A stretch of 22,645 nucleotides of DNA from JAOTYV01 sp041557595 (GCA_041557595.1 JBFFGE010000064.1:1-22645); one strand, 5' to 3'; positions 15,472 to 22,645 are shown, counted from the stretch's first letter. A program made the numbers and translations. Notes: a model not told the origin generated them from the letters alone.

Positions 15472-16650
15472 ATGAATGCACACTCCGATCAGGACTACCT
15501 GTCGCGCGCGCGCACACTGGCAACGGCGATCGAAGCCGCGGCGGACGAAACCGAACGCTCGCGCCAGCTCGCCCCGCAGGTCGTCGCGGCACTGATCGAC
15601 GGCGGATTCTATCGAATGCTGCAGCCGCGCCATCTCGGCGGCAGCGAATTGTCGCTGTCCGCCTTCGCGGCGGTGATCGAGGAAATCGCCAGGAGCGACG
15701 CCAGCACCGCCTGGTGTCTGGGACAATGCTGCGCGTGCTCCATGGGTGCGGCCTATCTCGATCGCGAGACTGCGCGGGAGGTGTTCGGCCCGCCGGACGG
15801 CATCATCGCCTGGGGCCCGCCCGCACCGTCCGAGGCGCGGATGGTCGAGGGCGGGTATCGCGTCACCGGCAAATGGAATTTCGCGAGCGGCGGCCATCAG
15901 GCCAGCTGGATCGGCGGCCAAAGCTTCGTGATCGGCCGGGACGGCGCGCCGCGGCGCACACCCGATGGCGCGCCGGTGATCCGCATGATGGTGATGCCGC
16001 GCAAGGACGTAGAACTGGCGGACGCCTGGAACGTGATGGGGTTGAAGGGAACCGGCAGCGACTCCTATGCCGTCACCGATTTGTTCGTACCGGAACGCTT
16101 TACGTTCGGCCGCGACGCCGCGGCGGACCGAAAGGAGGACGGCCTCCTCTTTAATTTCAGCACCAGCAATGTCTATTCCTTTGGTTTTGCCGGGGTCGCT
16201 CTCGGCATCGCGCGACGCATGCTGGACAACGCGACGCGGGTCGCCGCCGAAAAGACCGCCTACGGGACGAAACGCGCGATGCGGGACAACAACGTCGTTC
16301 AGGCAAATATCGGCCGTTCGGAAGCTGCCTGGCGGTCGGCGCGAACCTATCTGCATAAGACGGCGCAAGACCTTTGGCAGGCGATGGCGGAGAATCCGAC
16401 GTTGTCGCTGGAGCAGAAGATCGAGATCCGGCTGTGCTCGACCTGGGCCATCCAGCAGGCATCGGAAATCGCGGCCACCGTCTACCACATGGTCGGGTCG
16501 ACCGCGGTGTTCGAGTCGCACCCCTTCGAACGGCGCTTCCGCGACATGCACACGGTCACCCAGCAATTGCAGGGCCGGCAGAGCCATTACGAGAATGTCG
16601 GCCAGGCGCTCCTGGGCGTGGAAACCGACGCCGCGCTGTTCACCACATGA
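15472..16650 (+). CDS. Acyl-CoA-dehydrogenase-fold flavoprotein (possible flavin-dependent monooxygenase)
   Basis: 392 aa with the three-part fold: N-terminal helices with DGGFYRMLQPRHLGGSELSL and ARSDASTAWCLG; a central beta domain with GKWNFASGG and NVMGLKGTGSDSYAV, which contact the flavin; and a C-terminal helical domain with QQLQGRQSHYENVGQ. The absence of the usual acyl-CoA dehydrogenase glutamate context and the GxGSxDY-like segment resemble the subgroup that includes DszC, HsaA and 4-hydroxyphenylacetate monooxygenase oxygenase components, which bind reduced flavin supplied by a partner reductase. No flavin reductase is visible nearby. The ATG at 15472 is chosen over 15424 because the family begins here; the ribosome site is weak. 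The SDR follows after 52 bp. Confidence 0.82.
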   Translation: MNAHSDQDYLSRARTLATAIEAAADETERSRQLAPQVVAALIDGGFYRMLQPRHLGGSELSLSAFAAVIEEIARSDASTAWCLGQCCACSMGAAYLDRETAREVFGPPDGIIAWGPPAPSEARMVEGGYRVTGKWNFASGGHQASWIGGQSFVIGRDGAPRRTPDGAPVIRMMVMPRKDVELADAWNVMGLKGTGSDSYAVTDLFVPERFTFGRDAAADRKEDGLLFNFSTSNVYSFGFAGVALGIARRMLDNATRVAAEKTAYGTKRAMRDNNVVQANIGRSEAAWRSARTYLHKTAQDLWQAMAENPTLSLEQKIEIRLCSTWAIQQASEIAATVYHMVGSTAVFESHPFERRFRDMHTVTQQLQGRQSHYENVGQALLGVETDAALFTT

Positions 16651-16702
16651 GCCGTATGGCCGTCGCTGCTACGATCCGGAACTCGAACACAGGAAACAAT
16701 CG

Positions 16703-17626
16703 ATGAAAGAAGACATCAGGCTCGACGGCAAGGTCGCCGTGGTCACCGGCGGCGCCCGCGGGCTGGGCCGGTCGCTGGCGCTCGCCCTGGTGGAGGCCGG
16801 GGCGAATGTCGTTGCCGCCGACCTGATCGGCGAGAATTTGGCGCAGGTGGCGGGCGAAGCGGCCTCCCTCTCGAATACCGGCGTGCTGACCGGCGTGACC
16901 GCGGATATTCGCCAGGCCGATGATTGCCGGCGGATCCTCGAGACGGCGCGCGAACGCTTCGGCGGCCTCGATATCCTGATCAACAATGCCGGTCTCCTGC
17001 CGTCCTACGCCTATCCCGGGCGGTTCCTGGATGACGCCGCGCCGGCGAAATTCTGGAACCTTGCCGACGATGTCATCCGGGACGTCATCGACACCAATTT
17101 CGTCGCCCATGATCGTCTGACCCGCTATGCCGTGCCGCAATTGATCGACAAGGGATGGGGCCGGATCGTCAATGTGACGACGCGGCTCACGACGATGAAC
17201 CGCACCGGCGCATCGCCCTATGGCGCCTCCAAGGCGGCGCTGGAGATGGCGTCGGAAATCTGGATGAAGGATCTGGATGGCACCGGCGTCACCGTCAACA
17301 TCCTCAACCCCGGCGCCGCCGTGGACACGCCGGGCTTTGCCACGCCGGAGGAAAAGCGCGTGGCGACCGCGTCGGGGCGCCTGCACATGATGGATCCGGA
17401 CCGGATGCGCGCGCCGGCGGTGTGGCTGGTCTCGCACGCCACCGACGGGATCAACGGCATGCGCTACGACGCCGTGTCCTGGGACGCCGCGCGGCCCGCG
17501 TCCGAGCAGGCGGCGCTGCATGGCCGGCCATTGGGCTTCAATCTCAAAGCCAAAGCCGATGACGATAGCGACGAAGTCCGCGATGACCGGCCGACGACGG
17601 GCACCCGGGCCGATTTCCGGCCCTGA
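16703..17626 (+). CDS. Short-chain dehydrogenase/reductase (SDR)
   Basis: 307 aa, classical SDR with a C-terminal extension. Seen: cofactor motif TGGARGLG (15-22), an Asp at 40 ending strand beta-2, which favours NAD(H), NNAG (94-97), Asn132 and the catalytic YGASK (Tyr173, Lys177). At the usual catalytic serine position, 13 residues before the tyrosine, there is Thr160. About 25 hydrophilic residues follow the normal SDR end. AGGAAA precedes the ATG at 16703. It follows the flavoprotein gene closely on the same strand and is probably cotranscribed with it, acting on the oxidised product or its precursor (inference). It is convergent with the first luciferase-like gene, 29 bp apart. Confidence 0.88.
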   Translation: MKEDIRLDGKVAVVTGGARGLGRSLALALVEAGANVVAADLIGENLAQVAGEAASLSNTGVLTGVTADIRQADDCRRILETARERFGGLDILINNAGLLPSYAYPGRFLDDAAPAKFWNLADDVIRDVIDTNFVAHDRLTRYAVPQLIDKGWGRIVNVTTRLTTMNRTGASPYGASKAALEMASEIWMKDLDGTGVTVNILNPGAAVDTPGFATPEEKRVATASGRLHMMDPDRMRAPAVWLVSHATDGINGMRYDAVSWDAARPASEQAALHGRPLGFNLKAKADDDSDEVRDDRPTTGTRADFRP

Positions 17627-17655
17627 CCGACCCATTGGCGGGTTGTCGGCGCCGC

Positions 17656-18693
17656 TCAGGCGAAGGCGGGCATGATTTCCTCGGCGAAACTCTGCATCAA
17701 TCCGGGTGTCGCATACGCGCTGGAAAACAGGATATAGGCAACCCCGCCGTCCCGCAGGCGCTGGATCTTTTCGATGATCTCTTCCGGCGTGCCGATCAGC
17801 GTCCCGTTCTCCGCCGCCTGCCGAAGGTTGGGGTCGGACGCCATACTGGAGACGTAGCTTCCGTCGGCGGAGGTGGCCAGCGTATTCATCCGGCCCAGCG
17901 CCTGTATGCGCCGTTCGTAGGCGCGTTCGCGTTCTTCTTCGTTACGCACGATGGCGATGCCGCGCGCCACGGCGACCGACATCGGGTCGAACTTGCGGCC
18001 CGCCGCCTCGACCGCCTCGCGGTAGATCCGCACCCGCTCGAGCGTCAGGTCGAAGGTCGCGAATTGGTCGAGCAGCAGGGAGTAGCCGTCCTCGGCGGCC
18101 TTTCGCAGCGACTCCGGCCGGCCGGCGGCAAGCCACAGCGGCGGGTGAGGGCGCTGCACCGGCGGCGGCTCGACGATGATGTCCTCGAAATTCCAGCGCG
18201 CGCTGTGGTGCGAAAAACGCTCATCCGACGTCAGTGCCTGCCGGATCAGATGCATCGATTCCTCGAAGCGCTCGGTCGCTTCCTCGAGCGGTATGCAAAA
18301 CCGCTCGAATTCGTTCGGCCGGTAGCCTTTGCCGACACCGAAGTCGAGCCGTCCGTTCGACAAGACGTCGACCGTCGCCGCCTGTTCGGCCAGCAGCACC
18401 GGATTGTGCCACGGCACGACGACCACGGCGGTGCCGAGCCGGATCGTCGTCGTCCGCGCGGCGATAAAGGTAAGCAGGTTCAACGAGGCGGAAATCTGGG
18501 CACTGCCCGTGAAGTGATGCTCAACCAGAAAGATGCTGTGAAATCCGAGACGTTCGGCTTTCACCACGCCCTCGATCAACTGCCCATAGCCATGACTGTC
18601 GTCGGACCGGGAATAACCGAGCCGCGCGCCGCCGTCGGCCGTGCCGTGTCCGCCTCCCTTTGCCGTCGCGCCGCCGAATAATCCGAATTTCAC
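17656..18693 (-). CDS. LLM-class flavin-dependent oxidoreductase (luciferase-like), copy 1
   Basis: 345 aa TIM-barrel of the bacterial-luciferase-like family, which uses FMNH2 (or F420 in some members) to oxygenate small molecules. Seen: FLVEHHF near residues 55-61, TTIRLGTAVVVVPWHNPVLLAEQAATVDVLSNGRLDFGVGKGY (about 87-129), the family core, and RPHPPLWLAAGRPESL, contacting the flavin phosphate. The start is GTG at 18693: MKFGLF is the normal N terminus, and AAGGAA lies upstream, though a little far away. It is head-to-head with a second LLM gene (182 bp between starts), and both share a signature with LLM proteins of xenobiotic-degradation clusters. The substrate is unknown. No flavin reductase is adjacent. 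Confidence 0.88.
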   Translation of the reverse strand: MKFGLFGGATAKGGGHGTADGGARLGYSRSDDSHGYGQLIEGVVKAERLGFHSIFLVEHHFTGSAQISASLNLLTFIAARTTTIRLGTAVVVVPWHNPVLLAEQAATVDVLSNGRLDFGVGKGYRPNEFERFCIPLEEATERFEESMHLIRQALTSDERFSHHSARWNFEDIIVEPPPVQRPHPPLWLAAGRPESLRKAAEDGYSLLLDQFATFDLTLERVRIYREAVEAAGRKFDPMSVAVARGIAIVRNEEERERAYERRIQALGRMNTLATSADGSYVSSMASDPNLRQAAENGTLIGTPEEIIEKIQRLRDGGVAYILFSSAYATPGLMQSFAEEIMPAFA

Positions 18694-18726
18694 CGGATGC
18701 CGCTTTCCTTGTTGCGATCCCCTTAC

Positions 18727-18755
18727 AGGCTACCAGTCCCGGGAAGAGACACCAA
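18727..18755 (-). promoter_or_regulatory. Candidate promoter of LLM copy 1
   Basis: On the minus strand TTGGTG (18750-18755), a 17-base spacer and TAGCCT (18727-18732), about 34 bases before the GTG start. Spacing is ideal, but the -10 box is weak. Confidence 0.28.
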
Positions 18756-18875
18756 ATGCGGCGCCGGCGGACGGAGGCAGAATGATCCGGACGCATTGTG
18801 CCGGGGCGGATTCGCCATGTCGCGCCGGCTGCGCTACGGTTATCCCAATTTCGAAACATTGGCGGACATGCAGAT

Positions 18876-20099
18876 ATGAAATTCGGGATTTTTTACGAGT
18901 TGCAACTTCCCCGGCCATGGGAGCCGGGCGCCGAGCAGCGGCTGTACAACCACGCGCTCGATCAGATGGAATTGGCCGACGGGCTCGGATTCGATTACGC
19001 TTGGGAAGTAGAGCATCATTTCCTCGAAGAATATTCGCATTGCGCCTCGCCGGAGGTTTTCCTCGGCGCGGCCAGCCAGCGGACCAAGAATATCCGCCTC
19101 GGCCACGGTATCATCCAGCTGACCACGAACCACCCGGCGCGGGTCGCCGAACGGGTGGCCTCGCTCGACCTGTTGAGCGGCGGCCGCGTCGATTTCGGCA
19201 TGGGCGAAGGCGGCAGCGTCACCGAACTCGGCCCCTTCGACCGGCCGCTCGAGACCAAACGCGCGGTCTGGGAAGACGCGGTCAAGGCGATCATGCCCAT
19301 GTTCAAGGACGGCGGCTGCGAATATCACGGCGAATATTTCGACTTCCCGCTGCGCAATGTGCTGCCGAAGCCGGTGCAGAAACCACACCCGCCGCTTTGG
19401 GTCGCGTGTTCGCAGCTCGACACCATCGAAATGGCCGGCCGGCGCGGCCTCGGCGCGCTGGGCTTCCAGTTCATCAGCGGCGACGCGGCCCGTGCCTGGG
19501 TGCACAGCTATTACAATTCCTTCACCAAGCGCATGGACAAGCTTACGGACTACGAGACCAATCCGAATATGGCCCTGGTCAGCTATTTCATGTGCGCGGA
19601 AACCGACGAGGAAGCGCGGCGCCGCGCCATCGGCATCCCGTTCTTCCAGTTCGCGCTCAAATTCTACAGTGCCGACCGTATCGGCGTGCAACGCGACCGG
19701 CCGCCGCCGGGCTCTGTCGACCTCTGGGCGGAGTACGAACGCTGGATGGCCGACAACCCCGAGGGGCTCGAGCGCGCGCTGTCGGGCGGTCTCATCGGCT
19801 CGCCGGAGACGATCCGCAACCGGTTGCGCAAATACTCGACGTCGAATGTCGACCAGATCATCCTGCTGAATCAGGCGGGCAAGAACACGCACGAGCATAT
19901 CTGCGAGAGCCTGGAACTATTCGCCAAGGAGGTGATGCCGGAATTCCAGGAGATGGAGCCGGCGCACCAGGAATGGAAACAAAAGGTCCTGTCCGGCGAG
20001 ATCCAGCTCGAGGAGATCGACACGGCGCCCTACAAGGATCGGTACAGCAAGAATTCGGTGCAACTCGAAACCATCCGCTCCGTCGACGCGGCGGACTAA
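18876..20099 (+). CDS. LLM-class flavin-dependent oxidoreductase (luciferase-like), copy 2
   Basis: 407 aa, longer than copy 1 because of a C-terminal extension of about 60 residues (from EFQEMEPAHQEW). Seen: MKFGIFYELQLPRPW, WEVEHHFLEEYSHCASPEVFLGAASQRT (about 43-70), NIRLGHGI, NHPARVAERVASLDLLSGGRVDFGMGEGG (about 85-113) and KPHPPLWVACSQLDTIEMAGRRGLGALGF, which form the flavin and substrate pocket of the family. The ATG at 18876 gives the family N terminus; there is no strong ribosome site and the frame stays open upstream to 18798. The rhodanese gene follows after 37 bp and is probably cotranscribed. Pairing of an LLM monooxygenase with a sulfurtransferase hints at sulfur-containing substrates, but that is inference. 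Confidence 0.88.
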   Translation: MKFGIFYELQLPRPWEPGAEQRLYNHALDQMELADGLGFDYAWEVEHHFLEEYSHCASPEVFLGAASQRTKNIRLGHGIIQLTTNHPARVAERVASLDLLSGGRVDFGMGEGGSVTELGPFDRPLETKRAVWEDAVKAIMPMFKDGGCEYHGEYFDFPLRNVLPKPVQKPHPPLWVACSQLDTIEMAGRRGLGALGFQFISGDAARAWVHSYYNSFTKRMDKLTDYETNPNMALVSYFMCAETDEEARRRAIGIPFFQFALKFYSADRIGVQRDRPPPGSVDLWAEYERWMADNPEGLERALSGGLIGSPETIRNRLRKYSTSNVDQIILLNQAGKNTHEHICESLELFAKEVMPEFQEMEPAHQEWKQKVLSGEIQLEEIDTAPYKDRYSKNSVQLETIRSVDAAD

Positions 20100-20101
20100 T
20101 T

Positions 20102-20129
20102 TCCCCCGCGGCGCCGGTTGCCCGGGGGA
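20102..20129 (+). promoter_or_regulatory. Hairpin that masks the ribosome site of the rhodanese gene
   Basis: TCCCCCG (20102-20108) pairs exactly with CGGGGGA (20123-20129), a 7-bp GC-rich stem with a 14-nt loop, just after the LLM stop codon. The right arm contains the only Shine-Dalgarno-like stretch (GGGGG) before the ATG at 20137. No T run follows, so it is not a terminator. It could hold back rhodanese translation unless ribosomes finishing the LLM gene open it. Confidence 0.45.
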
Positions 20130-20136
20130 TCCGCCG

Positions 20137-20982
20137 ATGGACATCCTTGAACGGGGCTACGCCAACCCGGATTTGTTGTGGTCGCCGGACAGGCTCCGGC
20201 AGCGGATGGTGCAGCCCGGTCTCGCGATCGTCGACACGCGTCCGGCCGAACTGTTCGCGAAGGGCCGCATTCCCGGCGCCCGGCACTTCGATCTTTATTT
20301 CGTCAACACCGACGATACGGACCCGGCGCCGCTGGCGGCGTTCACGCGAATGTGGGCCAATCTTCTGGGGTGGCGGGGCGTGCATAATTCCGACACGCTC
20401 GTCTTTTATGGCGGTTTTACGGATATGTGTGCCGCGCGCGGATTCTGGTTTGCCGAATATCTGGGCCACGCGGACGTTCATGTCCTCGATGGCGGCATCG
20501 CGGCATGGTCGCGGGCGGGACTTCCGATGGAAACCGAAAGCGATCCGCCGAAGCCGGTCAAATATGCCGCCAGGCCCGTCCCGGAGCGGGTCGCCGGCTA
20601 TCGCGATGTCTTGGATGCCATCGAGGATCCCGACCGTGTCATCGTCGACACGCGCAGCCGGGCGGAATTCGAAGGCTCCGACCGGCGCGCCCGCCACGGC
20701 GGCGCAATTCCCGGCGCCGAGCACCGCGACTGGGAAGACCTGTACGACCACGGCGACGGTTGCATGAAACCCGCCGATGCGCTGCGGGCGCTCTTCGATC
20801 CCTTGGGCGCCACGCCGGACAGGGAAATCACGCTGTATTGCAACACCGGGTATCGGTCCGCCCACGGCTATCTGGCGCTTCGACTGCTCGACTATCCCCG
20901 CCTGCGAAACTATGTCGGGTCCTGGCAAGAGTGGGGTAACCGCGACGGGCTCCCGATCTGGACACCGCCCGCTGGCAGGTAA
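20137..20982 (+). CDS. Sulfurtransferase with two rhodanese domains
   Basis: 281 aa, the size of thiosulfate/3-mercaptopyruvate sulfurtransferases, which move a sulfane sulfur from a donor to cyanide or a thiol. The N-terminal rhodanese domain (about 10-130) has IVDTRPAELFAKGRIPGARHF, but its active loop reads YGGFTD with no cysteine, as is normal for the inactive half. The C-terminal domain (about 148-278) has VIVDTRSRAEFEG and the catalytic loop CNTGYRS with Cys235. No signal peptide is visible, so it is cytoplasmic. It lies 37 bp after the LLM gene. Its ribosome site is inside a hairpin. The right end is only 37 bp from the inverted-repeat element. Confidence 0.9.
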   Translation: MDILERGYANPDLLWSPDRLRQRMVQPGLAIVDTRPAELFAKGRIPGARHFDLYFVNTDDTDPAPLAAFTRMWANLLGWRGVHNSDTLVFYGGFTDMCAARGFWFAEYLGHADVHVLDGGIAAWSRAGLPMETESDPPKPVKYAARPVPERVAGYRDVLDAIEDPDRVIVDTRSRAEFEGSDRRARHGGAIPGAEHRDWEDLYDHGDGCMKPADALRALFDPLGATPDREITLYCNTGYRSAHGYLALRLLDYPRLRNYVGSWQEWGNRDGLPIWTPPAGR

Positions 20983-21019
20983 TCGATCCGAAATCGTGGA
21001 AGACCGGGTCGAATTCGTG

Positions 21020-21126
21020 CTAGAGCAAATCCCGAGCGAACCGAAACGGTTCGCGACGACGTATTTGCGTAAAAACCAGGAGATAGACCATTTCATATGA
21101 GTCAATTTAAACAAGAAATGGTCTAG
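21020..21126 (+). repeat. 107-bp two-hairpin element, left copy
   Basis: Begins and ends with CTAG. Contains hairpin 1 (GCGAACCG/CGGTTCGC around AAA, element positions 17-35), an A-rich linker, and hairpin 2 (TAGACCATTTC/GAAATGGTCTA, 11 bp, 20-nt loop, positions 65-106). The copy at 22005-22111 is inverted and differs at 7 of 107 positions. No open frame of note lies inside, so it resembles a miniature inverted-repeat or palindromic repeat unit moved by enzymes encoded elsewhere. In this orientation hairpin 2 lies before the exported-protein gene. Confidence 0.9.
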
Positions 21127-21204
21127 CACTGCACGGGTAAGAAAACGCATCGGCGCATCGGCTCCGTCGCTCTCTCGCCGGCCGCCGGAGATGGAGAACA
21201 GAAA

Positions 21205-22008
21205 ATGCGCCCCTTTTTCCGCTGCTCGCCTTTCCTCATCGCCGCGTTGTCGTTCGCGCTGCCCGCTGCAGCCGCACCGCAAATCCTGCTTGCCGTCGCT
21301 GCCGAGAAGACGATCCCGCTACGCTGCGGCGCGCATGACTGCGAAGCGGAAATCGGCACGATCTGCCTGCAACCCGACCGGTCCGATCCGGATCGCGGCA
21401 CACCCTATACGCTGCTCGATCCCGGCGCCGTGAAAGTCGTCGCCGACGATCCGAGTGGCGAGCCCATGCAAATCCCGCTCGCCGCCGGCCTCCGCATCGT
21501 TGCGGCGCGCGGCCACACGGCGATTCGCGTGGCTCTGCCCCGTGCCGCTGTCGCGGGTCTTACCCACCCGGCCCTCCGATTGACGGACACTGTCATATTC
21601 ATACCGCAACCAGCCGTCGGCGACACCGAACCGCAGCGCGCCGCCGATACAGCGCTCGCCCGAACGACCCTGCGAAGCATCGCTGCAGTGGCGATTCACG
21701 AACAAGCCGACCGAACCCGCGCAACCGGCGTGATCCTGCGCGCGATCAATGCGCTGCCGCGAGACCGGCCTCCGACGCGGGCCGAACACGCCATGGCAAT
21801 GGACCATCTGCGGCTAGCAACCGTGCCGGAAAGCGCCCGCACTCTCGTACAGCGGGCCGCTCGCCATTGCGCGGGCCTTGGCACCACGTTCATCGACGAC
21901 GAACCCCTGTTCAGCTATCGCGGCTGTCTCGCCGTGAACCACGACTCGATGCTCGAGGAAATTTTCATGGACTACCGCGCGGTGCTCAAAGGCGCACGCG
22001 CCGGCTAG
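21205..22008 (+). CDS. Unrecognised exported protein between inverted repeats
   Basis: 267 aa; I do not recognise a family. Seen: a clear signal peptide (RPFFR, hydrophobic core to residue 20, likely cleavage after AAAA near 24), so it is probably periplasmic or secreted. The mature part has five cysteines (41, 46, 54, 222, 241); the first three lie in a short segment with CGAHDCEAEIGTIC, which could form disulfides or bind a metal. No membrane span, transposase or nuclease motif is seen. The mid-part is alanine- and arginine-rich and the C-terminal part (about 190-262) is probably helical. GGAG precedes the ATG at 21205 by 8 nt, supporting translation. Its TAG stop is the CTAG at the end of the right repeat copy, so the original C terminus may have been different. 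Codon bias is like the neighbours. Confidence 0.7.
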   Translation: MRPFFRCSPFLIAALSFALPAAAAPQILLAVAAEKTIPLRCGAHDCEAEIGTICLQPDRSDPDRGTPYTLLDPGAVKVVADDPSGEPMQIPLAAGLRIVAARGHTAIRVALPRAAVAGLTHPALRLTDTVIFIPQPAVGDTEPQRAADTALARTTLRSIAAVAIHEQADRTRATGVILRAINALPRDRPPTRAEHAMAMDHLRLATVPESARTLVQRAARHCAGLGTTFIDDEPLFSYRGCLAVNHDSMLEEIFMDYRAVLKGARAG

Positions 22009-22111
22009 ACCACTTCTTGTTAAAATTGACTCATATGAAGTGGTCTAACTCTTGGTTTTTACGCAAATACGTCGTCGCGAACCGTTTCAGTTCGCTCGGG
22101 ATTCGCTCTAG
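22005..22111 (-). repeat. 107-bp two-hairpin element, right copy (inverted)
   Basis: Reverse complement of the left copy except for 7 substitutions. Two of them, at element positions 72 and 99, change a T-A pair in hairpin 2 to C-G, keeping the stem; a third (position 23) turns a C-G pair in hairpin 1 into U-G. It fills the whole gap between two convergent genes and its terminal CTAGs hold both stop codons. Confidence 0.9.
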
Positions 22112-22645
22112 CCGTCCACCAATATCCCGGTCAGCACGTCGGGCATGCTCAGCATCGGAAAGTGCCCGGTGTCGAGTTCATGCCACCGCGCCTTCAGTTT
22201 TTCGGCGGTGCGCCGCTGGTGCGCCTCGCCCGGGTTCTCCACCCGCTTGCAGAAGACGACCGTGGTATCCCACTCCTGATCCCAGAAATCCCTGAACACG
22301 ACCGGTTGTTCGAAGACTCCGCTCGGATGCAGCGTCGAGCGATCGGCGGCCCATGCCGCGAGTTCGGGATCGAGGTCGGCAATAAACCTTTCCAGCCGTT
22401 CGTCGCGGGTCGGCCCGTTCGCCACGTCGGTTTCAATTGTCGACGGGCCCTTTACGATGTCGCGGATCTTCTCGCCATGCAGCAGCGCCAGCGCATCGGC
22501 GAAGACGAGACGACAGACCCGCTCGCGCGCGAGTTCCGCGGTCTTCGCCATGACCATGCCGCCGGCCGACGCGCCGACCAACACCACGTCGCGCACATCC
22601 TCCGACCACAGGAAACCCGCCACTTCCTCCGCCTGGGTTTCGGTC
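22108..22645 (-). CDS. Alpha/beta-fold hydrolase, C-terminal part (5' end beyond the window)
   Basis: At least 178 codons open to the right edge; the beginning of the gene is outside. Seen: the nucleophile elbow LVGASAGGMV (Ser within GxSxGG), a cap region rich in charged residues, FRDFWDQEWDTTVVFCKRVENPGEAHQ, and DTGHFPMLSMPDVLTGIL carrying the expected catalytic histidine near the C terminus. This layout fits esterase-type alpha/beta hydrolases that have the histidine shortly before the last helix. The acid residue cannot be placed with certainty. The stop is the TAG inside the terminal CTAG of the right repeat copy, so the last residues may be changed from the ancestral form. It is convergent with the exported-protein gene. 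Confidence 0.8.
   Translation of the reverse strand, partial: TETQAEEVAGFLWSEDVRDVVLVGASAGGMVMAKTAELARERVCRLVFADALALLHGEKIRDIVKGPSTIETDVANGPTRDERLERFIADLDPELAAWAADRSTLHPSGVFEQPVVFRDFWDQEWDTTVVFCKRVENPGEAHQRRTAEKLKARWHELDTGHFPMLSMPDVLTGILVDG

Noticed and set aside
17627..17649. Weak hairpin between the SDR and the first LLM gene, considered as a bidirectional terminator
   Set aside because: Only five continuous pairs, then a two-base bulge, and no T run on either side.
19858..21282. Minus-strand frame crossing the left repeat copy, and a plus-strand frame crossing the right copy (21867-22295), both with a shared LKLTHMKWS-type peptide
   Set aside because: The shared peptide is just the repeat element translated in the same relative frame. 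The flanking parts are antisense or out of frame to real genes.
1..22645. CRISPR arrays, tRNA or rRNA genes, integrase or transposase genes
   Set aside because: Looked for direct-repeat arrays, tRNA-like TTCRANNC segments with matching arms, and transposase or integrase motifs; found none.

Overview
The window is high-GC bacterial DNA with short intergenic gaps and good Shine-Dalgarno sites. It most likely comes from a free-living, probably marine, alphaproteobacterium of the Rhodospirillales or a related group. That rests on three things: the metabolic gene content, an AbcR-like small RNA candidate at the left end, and a proteobacterial (class GN) sortase with its dedicated VIT/vWA substrate, a pair known mainly from marine Proteobacteria. 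I saw no rRNA, tRNA, CRISPR array, phage gene or transposase.

Layout. Positions 1-337 hold a fragment of a repeated element, an sRNA candidate with its terminator and a run of 15 G. Positions 338-7478 are a minus-strand block. Read in transcription order it is an aspartate-type aminotransferase, a ketopantoate-reductase-like enzyme, an EF-G-like GTPase, two tandem 2-keto-4-pentenoate hydratase paralogs and the molybdenum enzyme MsrP. Positions 7724-12427 are on the plus strand: a phytanoyl-CoA-dioxygenase-like oxygenase, an EamA-type transporter, and the two-gene sortase system (sortase start and substrate stop overlap as ATGA). A second EamA transporter on the minus strand runs into the sortase gene and overlaps its 3' end. 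Positions 13466-21000 are a catabolic-looking stretch with alternating strands: MmgE/PrpD protein, VOC protein, acyl-CoA-dehydrogenase-like flavoprotein followed by an SDR, two divergent luciferase-like flavin oxidoreductases, and a tandem-rhodanese sulfurtransferase.

The right end (21020-22111) is the most unusual part. A gene for an unrecognised exported, cysteine-containing protein sits between two 107-bp inverted copies of the same element. The element can form two hairpins, and one stem carries a compensatory base-pair change between the copies. The terminal CTAG of the right copy supplies the stop codon both of the exported protein and of the convergent alpha/beta hydrolase that runs off the right edge. 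An 18-base piece of the same element lies at the very left edge of the window.

How the genes work together. The sortase pair is a self-contained surface-anchoring system. The oxygenases, flavoproteins, hydratases, SDR, MmgE/PrpD and transporters look like uptake and breakdown of organic acids or xenobiotics, but no complete named pathway can be read from the sequence. No single new system is proven here. The best candidates for a second look are the element-flanked exported protein, the sortase substrate with a degenerate sorting motif, and the flavoprotein/sulfurtransferase cluster.
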